Assembly (NCBI GenBank): GCA_022767125.1
Contig: JALEPZ010000006.1
Span: 1-49,971, forward strand
Reading direction: 5' to 3'
Origin: Phocaeicola plebeius
Lineage (GTDB): Bacteria > Bacteroidota > Bacteroidia > Bacteroidales > Bacteroidaceae
Length of the DNA stretch: 49,971 nucleotides
Part shown: piece after piece, positions 9,601-17,634 of the stretch
Layout: each line of letters starts with the position of its first letter
Position numbering within the stretch: the first letter of the stretch is position 1
Notes under the pieces: model-generated
What the model was told of the DNA's origin: nothing
The model's database searches: none
Seen by the model: the letters and a program-made list of their open reading frames with translations, nothing else
Made by a program: the position numbers and the translations under genes

Positions 9601-10724
9601 AAGAAGACCTCGACAAGATTTTCGACCGCTTCTACCAAGCTGGTAACCGCATCGCCGACATCGCCCGTACCCCCAGCACCGGCATCGGGCTGGCACTGGT
9701 GAAGAACGTGACCGAATTGCATCACGGCACCGTGAAGGTGGAGAGCGCCCCCGACTATGGCAGCATCTTCATCGTGCGGCTGCAGAAAGGGAGGGCCCAC
9801 TTCACCGACGAGGAATGTACCCGACAGACGGCAGTATCTGATGCCCATCTGCCGTCGGACCTGCCGGAATATCCCAAGGAACTGGCCGTGCCGACCCTGG
9901 AAGAACAAGAAACAAAAGAAGATCACCCGGAGGCCTCGCCCCACAGCATCCTGATTGTGGAGGACAACGAAGAGTTGCTCGGCGTGCTGGGTAAGCTCTT
10001 TGCCCCCATGTACGAGGTGCGCCTGGCCCACGATGGGCAAGAGGCCCTGGAACTGGTACGGATGAAGGAACCGGACCTGGTGGTCAGCGACATCATGATG
10101 CCCAGGGTATCGGGTACGGAACTGTGCACCCAACTGAAGAATGACTTCCAGACCTGCCACATCCCGGTCGTACTGCTGACGGCCCTGGGTACGACCGAAC
10201 AGAGCATCACGGGACTGAAACTGGGTGCGGACGAGTACATCAGCAAACCGTTCAACACGGACATCCTGGTGGCCCGCTGCAACAACCTGGTCCGCAACCG
10301 CCGCCTGTTGCAGAAGAAGTACCGGCAGGAAGTGGAATGCAGCAGCCAGCTGCTGGCCACCAACCCCATCGACCAGAAGTTCCTCGAAGATGTGAACGAG
10401 GTGATCGAAAAGAACCTGGACAATCCCGACTTCGTCATCGACGAACTGGCAAGTGCCTTGGCCCTCAGCCGCAGTACCTTCTACAGCAAGTTCAAGAGCC
10501 TGACGGGAATGACGCCCAACGACTTCGTGCTGCTCTACAAACTGAAGCGGGCGGCCCAATGGCTGCACACGCAGCCGCAGCTTCAGGTGGCGGACATTAC
10601 CTACAAGCTGGGCTTCAGTTCGCCCCGCTATTTCACCCGCTGCTTCAAGGCGCAGTATGGGGTCACGCCTACCGACTACCGGAAGAACGGGGCAAGTGCT
10701 TCCCAGCCTGCCCGGGAAAGCTAA
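6669..10724 (+). CDS. Hybrid two-component system sensor/regulator of the PUL
   Basis: 1351 aa from the ATG that begins a signal peptide (MKRLFVCLLLLAGILLPAQA). Domains in order: periplasmic two-component propeller repeats (LWIGT/MWFGT-type motifs, about 25-650), a Y_Y_Y domain (about 690-755), one membrane span (about 765-790), HisKA with H826 in NISHEFRTPL, a HATPase domain (about 930-1040; DSGIGI and TGIGLAL), a receiver with D1141 in VVSDIMMP, and a C-terminal AraC-type helix-turn-helix (about 1251-1345). This is the complete hybrid sensor architecture. By family knowledge it binds an oligosaccharide in the periplasm and activates the adjacent susC promoter. It is encoded immediately upstream of the locus it should control. 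Confidence 0.96.
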   Translation: MKRLFVCLLLLAGILLPAQAIYFRHIGMTEGLSQVSVLSIYQDCLGRMWFGTEEGLNIYDGLHMAANKPSNYRSSDGTVVGNRILFLTGDEAGNVYFNADNSLFRYDLATQQIHTLRKNGVRALFAQGDCLWVGVNDSICCYDTRQQEFHFFCRLAHPDLYATSLLIDTAGRCWIGTNRGVYLQTDGQQTVPVATGCEIPCLFEDSRHGIWISTDGDGLYRYQLDGSVTHFRNTPNGGSHQLSNNHVRHVTEDSFGYIWIGTFMGLDRYNPYDQRFTIYRNDNRPGSLSHSSVFPLYKDRQGTLWIGTYYGGVNYCNPESDLFSFYSADASSTDCLSYPYVGNMVEDKDGNLWIGTEGGGLNFMDRRTKRFTHFTAKAGSNSIAHNNVKSLVYDEQRERLYIGTHTGGLSVYDIRSGRFNNLLQRHPDYASRYGDRIYRMELHGDTLLFSSQTGIWKMNVNTEAVTEFLPYAKFYTNNCFLTDRKGHMWIAGGKGMYCMDPRNRQSLKYYRYDENGLGHFAVEQMLEDWEGRLFFGTKGSGVYRYVEEEDRFLPLNTPEQRVTGDYCYGLGQSPTGHLLITSEKGLTSYDADNGSFQQMELNAALPLTGINSGCGLLVCRDGEIFLGGTNGLAAFHGQLLGDRSSKDYHLYFTELYINNERVHPAQPASLLPQAIYYTDHLDLRHDENDLTLEFATDNYIAPLHRPVFEYRLEGLDTKWTVTSSNNIHYTNLGAGHYTLRLREKLYNGKQEPQEICLSLVVHPPFYATPLFYLLYAVTAFSIIFGIFRFKQAQFRLKTSLEMEKKDKERIEELTQAKLQFFANISHEFRTPLTLVITQLDLLMQDNGLSAAIYNKVVKVYRNTYHLRNLITELLDFRKLEQGHVKLQVSELDMVPYLKEIFLTFTEYAQSRNIRYTFSPCRESVVCWFDPQQMEKVVYNLLSNAFKYTPQGGSIELNVSDTDTEVVVKVIDSGIGIQKEDLDKIFDRFYQAGNRIADIARTPSTGIGLALVKNVTELHHGTVKVESAPDYGSIFIVRLQKGRAHFTDEECTRQTAVSDAHLPSDLPEYPKELAVPTLEEQETKEDHPEASPHSILIVEDNEELLGVLGKLFAPMYEVRLAHDGQEALELVRMKEPDLVVSDIMMPRVSGTELCTQLKNDFQTCHIPVVLLTALGTTEQSITGLKLGADEYISKPFNTDILVARCNNLVRNRRLLQKKYRQEVECSSQLLATNPIDQKFLEDVNEVIEKNLDNPDFVIDELASALALSRSTFYSKFKSLTGMTPNDFVLLYKLKRAAQWLHTQPQLQVADITYKLGFSSPRYFTRCFKAQYGVTPTDYRKNGASASQPARES

Positions 10725-10792
10725 AGAAGGACTCGGACAATAATGACACCGAAAACGGATAATTGCGTCCTATAGCCAACGAAGCTATTCAT

Positions 10793-10800
10793 TACTTTTG
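10793..10800 (+). promoter_or_regulatory. -7 element (TACTTTTG) for the sulfatase gene
   Basis: It is a perfect TAnnTTTG match 28 bp before the ATG at 10829. This suggests the sulfatase has its own promoter and supports that ATG over the upstream in-frame alternative start. Confidence 0.5.
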
Positions 10801-10828
10801 CGGCAGTGAAACCCTAATTCCGCAAAGA

Positions 10829-12376
10829 ATGAAAAACAAACTATCCTTGCTCATCGGTGCCTGTAGTGCACTGGCCGCCACCGGCTGTACTTCGCCGGCT
10901 GCCGCGCCCGAACACCCCAATGTCATCTATGTCTTCCCCGACCAGTTCCGCAATGCCGCCATGGGCTTCTGGGCCGAAGACGGCTTCCGCGAACACGTCG
11001 ACTTCCAGGCCGACCCTGTCCACACCCCTCGGCTGAACCGCTTTGCCCATGAGAGCGTCGTCCTCTCGTCGGCCCAAAGCAACTGCCCGCTCAGCAGTCC
11101 CCATCGCGGATCGCTGCTCACCGGCATGTACCCCAACCGCAGCGGCGTGCCCCTGAACTGCAACTCCGACCGTCCGGTCAGCTCCTTGCGCGAGGATGCC
11201 GTCTGCATCGGAGATGCCTTTGCCCAGGCCGGCTACGACTGTGCCTACATCGGAAAGCTCCACGTGGACTACCCGACTCCCAACGACCCCGAACATCCCG
11301 GACACTACGTGGCCGAAGGACAGCCGGTATGGGATGCCTATACCCCTCCCGAACGCCGCCATGGCTTCAACTACTGGTACTCTTACGGCACCTTCGACGT
11401 GCACAAGAACCCGCACTACTGGGACACGGACGGCCATCGGCACGACCCCAAGGAATGGTCGCCCCTGCACGAGGCCCAGCGTACGATTGCCTACCTGAAG
11501 AACGAGGGCAACGTGCGCGACCCGCGCAAACCCTTCTTCATCATGGTGGGCATGAACCCTCCCCACAGCCCCTACCGCTCGTTGGACGACTGCATGGAGG
11601 AAGACTATAACCTCTACAAAGACCAGCCGCTGGAAGCCCTTCTGGTGCGGCCCAATGCCGACCGCGAACGGGAAAAGGCCGCCTCGGTGCGCTACTACTT
11701 CGCCTCCGTGACCGGTGTCGACCGCGCTTTCGGACAAATCCTCGATGCACTGGACGAACTGGGACTGGCCAAGAACACCATCGTGGTCTTCGCTTCCGAC
11801 CACGGCGAGACCATGTGCAGCCAGGCCACCGACGACCCCAAGAACTCGCCCTACACCGAGTCGATGAACGTCCCCTTCCTGGTCCGCTATCCCGAGGTGC
11901 TCCGTCCGCGCGTCGACGACCTGCTGCTTTCTTCGCCCGACATCATGCCGACCCTGCTGGGACTGGCCGGTCTGGACGCGGAGATTCCGCAGGGACTGCA
12001 CGGCATCAACTATGCCCCCCTGTTCTTCGACGGCAAGAGCCAGCGGGTGGAACGCCCCGACGGTGCCCTCTACCTGCAGAACATGAACGGAGAGAAGGAA
12101 GCCGACGGAAAGATCCGTACCTACTTTCCCGGTGCCCGCGGCATCAAGACTCGCGACTACACCCTGGCGCTCTACATCGACCGCAAGACCCGTCGGCTGA
12201 AGAAGAGCCTGCTGTTCCACGATGCCGCCGACCCCTACCAGCTGGAGAACCTGCCCTTAGAGGAGCATCCGGAAACGGTGAAGGACCTGTGTGCCCGCAT
12301 GGGCAGACTGCTGAAGGAAATCGATGATCCCTGGTACACCGAGAACATACTTCCCGAGCTGATACCTTACCCATAA
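10829..12376 (+). CDS. S-type (serine) family S1 sulfatase lipoprotein
   Basis: 515 aa with a lipoprotein-like leader (MKNKLSLLIGACSALAATGC). The sulfatase signature is S89-S-P-H-R93 followed by GSLLTG, i.e. S/C-x-P-x-R with serine, which needs conversion to formylglycine by an anaerobic maturase encoded elsewhere. Metal and substrate motifs are visible: PDQFRN near the N-terminus, GKLHVDY and FASDHGE. It should remove O-sulfate groups from the locus's target glycan in the periplasm or at the outer membrane. The exact S1 subfamily and sulfate position cannot be told by eye. The upstream frame extension to 10763 lacks a signal peptide and overlaps the -7 element, so it is excluded. Confidence 0.92.
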   Translation: MKNKLSLLIGACSALAATGCTSPAAAPEHPNVIYVFPDQFRNAAMGFWAEDGFREHVDFQADPVHTPRLNRFAHESVVLSSAQSNCPLSSPHRGSLLTGMYPNRSGVPLNCNSDRPVSSLREDAVCIGDAFAQAGYDCAYIGKLHVDYPTPNDPEHPGHYVAEGQPVWDAYTPPERRHGFNYWYSYGTFDVHKNPHYWDTDGHRHDPKEWSPLHEAQRTIAYLKNEGNVRDPRKPFFIMVGMNPPHSPYRSLDDCMEEDYNLYKDQPLEALLVRPNADREREKAASVRYYFASVTGVDRAFGQILDALDELGLAKNTIVVFASDHGETMCSQATDDPKNSPYTESMNVPFLVRYPEVLRPRVDDLLLSSPDIMPTLLGLAGLDAEIPQGLHGINYAPLFFDGKSQRVERPDGALYLQNMNGEKEADGKIRTYFPGARGIKTRDYTLALYIDRKTRRLKKSLLFHDAADPYQLENLPLEEHPETVKDLCARMGRLLKEIDDPWYTENILPELIPYP

Positions 12377-12457
12377 TCACCCTGTTAAAAACGGAGGGAA
12401 GACAATATGGGCACTGGAATCGGACGAAAAAGCCCTTCCGCCTGCCCTGCGTTCCTT

Positions 12458-12465
12458 TACATTTG
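12458..12465 (+). promoter_or_regulatory. -7 element (TACATTTG) of the susC promoter
   Basis: It is a perfect TAnnTTTG about 88 bp before susC, with no recognisable -33. That pattern is usual for activator-dependent PUL promoters. The hybrid sensor's AraC domain would act upstream in 12377-12457. Confidence 0.5.
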
Positions 12466-12552
12466 CAACCGAGAAATGAATACAGCCGCCTGCTACGGCC
12501 CCCGATTCCGGGCCGGCGGCCGATCTTAAACCTAATAGATTAAACATTTAAC

Positions 12553-15500
12553 ATGGAAAAGAAACCTTATCGCTTCCATCTGTCAAGAAGGGTGCTTGCA
12601 GGAACTTCCCTGCTATTTGCCGCATCCGTGGGTACGGCCCTGGCCAGCCCGTCCGACATCGGGGCCTTGTCCCCCAAGTCTGATTCGTTTGTCGCTTCCC
12701 CGCAGCAATCGAAAATCACCGTCACCGGTACTGTTGTCGACGCAGCAGGCGAACCCATCATCGGTGCCAGCGTTGTAGAAAAAGGTACGACCAACGGTAC
12801 CATCACCGACTTCGACGGTAACTTCACCCTGACGGTTTCGTCGGATGCCACCCTCGTGCTCAGCTACATCGGCTACGTGGAGCAGCAGATTCCCGTGAAG
12901 AACCAGCGCACGCTGAAAGTCACCATGAAAGAAGACACCAAGACGCTGGAAGAAGTCGTAGTCGTAGGTTACGGCACCCAGAAGAAGGTGAACCTGACCG
13001 GTTCGGTATCGGCCATCAACATGGACGAGCTGACCGAAAGCCGCCCCATCACCAACGTATCGCAGGCACTGGCCGGTATGGCTGCCGGTGTATCGGTCAC
13101 TTCGTCGAGCAACCAGCCGGGTAACGACAATGCCGACATCAAGGTGCGCGGTCAAGGTACATTGAACTCCTCGGCTCCGCTGGTCATCATCGACGGTGTG
13201 GAAGCCGGCATCAATACGGTCAACCCGCAGGATATCGAAACGATGTCCGTCCTGAAGGATGCTGCTTCGGCCGCCATCTACGGTTCGCGTGCCGCCAACG
13301 GTGTCATCCTGATTACCACCAAGCAGGGTAAGAGCGGTGCCATGAAGATTGACTATAACGGGTATGTGTCCTTCGCCTCCATCCGCAAGACCTTGACCCC
13401 GGTGTCGAACTATGCCGACTACATGGAACTCATCAACGAAGGTTACACCAACAGCAACCTCGGCACCATCTTCAGCCAGGAAAGCATCGACACCTGGCGC
13501 AACGATGGCGGCAGAGACCCCTTGAAATACCCCAACACCGACTGGGTGGACGCTACCTTCCAGAACTCAACGGCTACCAACCATGTGCTCTCCATGAGCG
13601 GCGGCAGCGAGAAAATCCGTTTCTACGGATCGTTCGGCTACAGCGACACCCCGGGTGTCATGAAGAACGCCGGTTACACCAAGTACAGCGGCCGCCTGAA
13701 CCTCGATGCCGACATCAAACCCTGGCTGAAGATGGGTATGCAGCTGAACGGCTACGTGTCCGACATGGAGCCAGGAGCCAAGTACACCAGTTCGGGTACG
13801 GTCGTTGACGAAGTGTTCACCTATGCCTCCGCCACCACTCCGGGTATGGTGTTCGAAGCTCCCGACGGTCGTCTGGGTGCCATGAACAATCCTGAAGACG
13901 ATGCGCAGTGTGCCGTGAACAACCCCATCGCCCGCGCCCTGCGCACTCAGGGTAATATCCGCAAGAACAACTTCCGTTCACGCTTTACCGCCACCCTGAC
14001 CCCGTTCAAGGGCTTCTCGCTGACCGGCTCCTACTCCTACGAGCTGATGGACGAAGACCGTCAGACGAAGCCTCGCTTCCTGGACCAGTGGAACTTCCAG
14101 ACCGAAACCATCACCTATACCAACAAGGGACGCACCAGTATCAAGAACTACGATGGGAAAGTGGAACGCTACTTCAACGACCTCGTGGCCCGCTATGACA
14201 CCAAGCTGTTCAACAACCAGCTGACAGTAAATGTGATGGCCGGTGTCAGCAACGAGCTGTACCGTTCGAAGAGCTTTACGGCCACCAAGATGGACTTGAT
14301 TGACCTCAGTCTGGATGCCATCAGTGCCGCCACAGGCGATGCCAGTGCATCCGGATCGAAGACCGAATGGGCCATGCGCTCCTACTTCGGCCGTATCAAC
14401 CTGAACTGGCAGGACAAGTACCTCGCTGAGTTCAACCTCCGCTCGGACGGCTCCTCCCGCTTCCTGTCCAACAAGCGTTGGGGTTACTTCCCCTCCGGCT
14501 CTGTTGCCTGGCGTATCGACCAGGAAGCCTTCATGGAGAAATGGGTAGAAAAAGGACTGAGCAGCCTGAAAATCCGTGCTTCATACGGTGCGCTGGGTAA
14601 TAACTCGGTGGGCAACTACGACTCCCAGTCGCTCTATGCCAACAAGGACAAGAACGGCCTCATGTTGAACTACGTGCTCAACAACGGACTGGTAACCGGT
14701 CTGGCACAGGCAGCCATCTCCAACCCCAACCTGACCTGGGAAAGCACCAAGGTACTTGACTTCGGTTTCGACTTCGGCTTCTTCGGCAACCGGCTGACCG
14801 GTACGGTGGACTACTTCAACAAGCGTACGACCGACATCCTGATCGGCCTGCCTGCTCCCGACGTACACGGTCTGGCTTCCATCCCCAAGGTGAACAGTGC
14901 CACCGTGACCAACCAAGGTGTGGAAATCACCGCCGGCTGGCAAGACCAGGTGAAAGACTTCACCTATGGTGCCAACCTGAACTTCACCTACGTGACGAAC
15001 AAGGTCAACAAATTCAAGGGCAAGGGCGAAGGCGGAAAGTCCATCAGCGGTGCCAACCTGATTTGGGAAGGACACTCCATCAACTCGCAGTACCTGCTCC
15101 GTGTAGACCGCCTTCTACAGACCGACGAAGACATGAAGCTGGTGGAACAGATGATTGCCAATGCTCCGATTGACGAAGCTACCGGCAAGCAGAAGAACCC
15201 CTTCGCTGCCTTCGGCAAGCCGGAAAAAGGTGACCTGCTCTACAAGGACATCAACGGCGACGGTGTCATCGATCCTACCGACAAGGAAATCGTGAGCGAC
15301 GGCCCGAACCCCAAATACCAGTTCGGTCTGAACCTGAACGCCGGCTGGAAGGGCTTCGACTTTTCCGTGCTGATGCAGGCCTCGCTGGGTGCCAAGGTGT
15401 ACTGGCAGTCGGCCGCCTACAACACCCCGACCGTGCGCAAGGGTTACCAACTGAACAAGGAAGTCTGCGACGGACGCTGGCAAGAAGGCCGCACCGATGC

Positions 15501-15780
15501 CACCTATCCGCGCCTGCTGCAATACCTGGACACCCGCAACACACAGATGAGCGACTTCTACCTGCAGAACAAGAACTTCCTGAAGATCCGCAACATCCAG
15601 TTGGGCTATACCTTGCCGAAGGCATGGACAAAAGCCTGCCAGCTGGAAAGAGTACGCATCTACGGCAGCTTGGAGAACTTCTTCACCTTTACCAGCTACA
15701 AGGGCTTCGACCCCGAAGTATCGGGCCTGAACTACCCGACCATGAAGCAAGCGGTCATCGGTCTTAACGTAACCTTTTAA
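12553..15780 (+). CDS. SusC-like TonB-dependent outer-membrane transporter
   Basis: 1075 aa, the usual SusC length. A leader (about 1-30) precedes a carboxypeptidase-regulatory-like domain (about 53-125; VTGTVVDAAGEPIIGASVV and IGYVEQQIPV). The TonB box and plug follow with the family hallmarks EEVVVVGYGTQKK, NVSQALAGMAAGV and LKDAASAAIYGSRAANGVIL, then a 22-strand-type barrel ending in the aromatic residue F. It imports oligosaccharides across the outer membrane together with the SusD partner starting 6 bp downstream. It lies in the operon under the hybrid sensor. Confidence 0.97.
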   Translation: MEKKPYRFHLSRRVLAGTSLLFAASVGTALASPSDIGALSPKSDSFVASPQQSKITVTGTVVDAAGEPIIGASVVEKGTTNGTITDFDGNFTLTVSSDATLVLSYIGYVEQQIPVKNQRTLKVTMKEDTKTLEEVVVVGYGTQKKVNLTGSVSAINMDELTESRPITNVSQALAGMAAGVSVTSSSNQPGNDNADIKVRGQGTLNSSAPLVIIDGVEAGINTVNPQDIETMSVLKDAASAAIYGSRAANGVILITTKQGKSGAMKIDYNGYVSFASIRKTLTPVSNYADYMELINEGYTNSNLGTIFSQESIDTWRNDGGRDPLKYPNTDWVDATFQNSTATNHVLSMSGGSEKIRFYGSFGYSDTPGVMKNAGYTKYSGRLNLDADIKPWLKMGMQLNGYVSDMEPGAKYTSSGTVVDEVFTYASATTPGMVFEAPDGRLGAMNNPEDDAQCAVNNPIARALRTQGNIRKNNFRSRFTATLTPFKGFSLTGSYSYELMDEDRQTKPRFLDQWNFQTETITYTNKGRTSIKNYDGKVERYFNDLVARYDTKLFNNQLTVNVMAGVSNELYRSKSFTATKMDLIDLSLDAISAATGDASASGSKTEWAMRSYFGRINLNWQDKYLAEFNLRSDGSSRFLSNKRWGYFPSGSVAWRIDQEAFMEKWVEKGLSSLKIRASYGALGNNSVGNYDSQSLYANKDKNGLMLNYVLNNGLVTGLAQAAISNPNLTWESTKVLDFGFDFGFFGNRLTGTVDYFNKRTTDILIGLPAPDVHGLASIPKVNSATVTNQGVEITAGWQDQVKDFTYGANLNFTYVTNKVNKFKGKGEGGKSISGANLIWEGHSINSQYLLRVDRLLQTDEDMKLVEQMIANAPIDEATGKQKNPFAAFGKPEKGDLLYKDINGDGVIDPTDKEIVSDGPNPKYQFGLNLNAGWKGFDFSVLMQASLGAKVYWQSAAYNTPTVRKGYQLNKEVCDGRWQEGRTDATYPRLLQYLDTRNTQMSDFYLQNKNFLKIRNIQLGYTLPKAWTKACQLERVRIYGSLENFFTFTSYKGFDPEVSGLNYPTMKQAVIGLNVTF

Positions 15781-15786
15781 CAACAG

Positions 15787-17511
15787 ATGAACATCATGAA
15801 AACCTATAAATTATTCTCAGCACTTGCCGCTGTTGCCCTGCTCTGCTTCAGCAGCTGCTATGACCTGGAAAGATTCCCGGCCGACCAGCTCAGCTCGGGT
15901 ACCTTCTTCAAGACCCAAGATCATGCCGACCAGGCAATGATGGCGGTCTACAACAACCTGCAATATGACAATGCCTTCGGACTCCAGTTCTCGATGGACG
16001 GGCTGGGCGGTATCGCCATGGGCTACGACAACCCCTCCTACCAAGTCTTCCAGCGGGGTATCTACGATGTGGAGAACCCGTGGGTCAAGAACAAATGGAT
16101 CTACCTCTACGAAGGTGTGACCCGTGCGAACATCGTGCTCCAGAACATCGACAACGTGGACATGAGCGACGAACTGAAAGCCCGCTACAAAGGCGAGGCC
16201 AAGTTCCTGCGTGCCCTGCACTACTTCGCCCTGAAGAATTTCTTCGGCGGTGTGCCCCTCTACGACGAGAGCTTCAATGTCGGCGAAAACTTCAACGACA
16301 TGAACCTGCCGCGCGAATCGGAAGAAAACATCCGTAAGTTCATCCTTGACGACCTGGATGCCGCCATCGCTTCGCTGCCTGCCAAATGGGACGACCCGAA
16401 CAAGGGACGTGCCACCAGCGGTGCTGCCATGGCCCTGAAGGGAAAAGTGCTGCTGTTCAACAAACAGTACGACCAGGCCAAGACCTGCTTCGAGAATGTG
16501 GTGAACAGCAAGCAATATGCCTTGTACGACAACTATGCCGACCTCTTCAAGCCGGGCGGCGACGAAAGTTCTGAAATGATCTTTGCCATCCAGAACATGG
16601 GCGGTGTAGGTACCGACCTCGGTATGCCGATGACTTTCTACATGGGTACCCGTGCTTCGTATGGCAGCTGCTGGAACAACGTGATGGCTGCCACCGACTT
16701 CGTAGACACCTATGAATACAAGGACGGACGTCCCTTCGACTGGGAAGAGTTCGCACCGGGTTTCACCACCGACGACAAAGTGAAGCAGGAAGTGTTCCGC
16801 TCTACCCTCGACAAGGCGAAGACCAAAGTAGAAGCGTACACTCCGTACAAGGAAAAACTCCTGGCCATGTACGAACAGCGCGACCCGCGCATGACCTACT
16901 CCATCATCCTGCCTTACACCCAGTACAAGGGCTGGTACAAGAACGCTCCGCACGATTGTGAATACGTGGTGGTATTCAACGGGGTCAACGACGGTCACCA
17001 CATGATTCGTGTGAACGGCAACTACGAAACCTACATCTGGCGCAAGTTTGTGGCCGAATACAATATGGACGGTGCCATCAACAACCGTGCCGACACGCCC
17101 ATCAACTTCCCGCTTATCCGCTATGCCGACGTGCTGCTGATGCTGGCCGAATGCTATAACGAACTGGACGACCAGGAAGGAGCCGTGCGCCTCATCAACG
17201 AAGTACGTGCCCGTCCGAGCGTGAACATGCCGGGCCTGAACAGCGGACCTGCCTGGCTGAAGGCCACCACCAAGGAAGAAGTCTTCGAACGTATCCGCCA
17301 CGAACGTGCCGTGGAACTGGCTGGTGAAGGTCTGAGCTTCGACGACATGCGCCGCTGGGGCTTGCTCGAGACACTGAACGGCCGGAAGGAAAAGGATATT
17401 ACCGGTAAAGTCAGATATACCCGCAGCGTCAGCAAGCGCGATTACCTCTGGCCGATTCCTGCCGACGAAATCGAAAAGAACCCGGCTCTGGAACAGAACC
17501 CGAGCTGGTAA
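15787..17511 (+). CDS. SusD-like glycan-binding lipoprotein
   Basis: 574 aa lipoprotein (MKTYKLFSALAAVALLCFSS then C), best start 15787 or the ATG at 15796. TPR-rich SusD fold signals are present: ADQLSSGTFFKTQDHADQAM, YADVLLMLAECYN, INEVRARP, RHERAVELAGEGLSFDDMRR and the C-terminal LWPIPADEIEKNPALEQNP. It sits as a lid on the SusC transporter and delivers glycan. A stem-loop follows it before the lyase gene. Confidence 0.97.
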   Translation: MNIMKTYKLFSALAAVALLCFSSCYDLERFPADQLSSGTFFKTQDHADQAMMAVYNNLQYDNAFGLQFSMDGLGGIAMGYDNPSYQVFQRGIYDVENPWVKNKWIYLYEGVTRANIVLQNIDNVDMSDELKARYKGEAKFLRALHYFALKNFFGGVPLYDESFNVGENFNDMNLPRESEENIRKFILDDLDAAIASLPAKWDDPNKGRATSGAAMALKGKVLLFNKQYDQAKTCFENVVNSKQYALYDNYADLFKPGGDESSEMIFAIQNMGGVGTDLGMPMTFYMGTRASYGSCWNNVMAATDFVDTYEYKDGRPFDWEEFAPGFTTDDKVKQEVFRSTLDKAKTKVEAYTPYKEKLLAMYEQRDPRMTYSIILPYTQYKGWYKNAPHDCEYVVVFNGVNDGHHMIRVNGNYETYIWRKFVAEYNMDGAINNRADTPINFPLIRYADVLLMLAECYNELDDQEGAVRLINEVRARPSVNMPGLNSGPAWLKATTKEEVFERIRHERAVELAGEGLSFDDMRRWGLLETLNGRKEKDITGKVRYTRSVSKRDYLWPIPADEIEKNPALEQNPSW

Positions 17512-17548
17512 TACAAGTAAAAAGATTGTTTGACTTGCTTTGACAACA

Positions 17549-17602
17549 GAAAGCCACCTCGGGTAGCGGCCCATGAACCACCGTTCTCCGGGAGTGGCTT
17601 TC
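17549..17602 (+). promoter_or_regulatory. Intra-operon stem-loop between susD and the lyase gene
   Basis: GAAAGCCAC (17549-17557) pairs perfectly with GTGGCTTTC (17594-17602). No T tract follows, so it is more likely an mRNA-stability or partial attenuation hairpin than a full terminator. It would separate susC/susD levels from enzyme levels. Confidence 0.5.
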
Positions 17603-17634
17603 CACCATTACTCACTCTTAATCAGCAAATCGAT

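Noticed and set aside
8376..10568. 730-codon open frame on the minus strand opposite the hybrid sensor gene
   Set aside because: It mirrors a clearly coding GC-rich gene with complete domains. Its translation is low in recognisable motifs and it has no promoter or leader.
15817..17574. 585-codon minus-strand frame opposite susD
   Set aside because: It is a shadow of codon bias in a gene with full SusD features.
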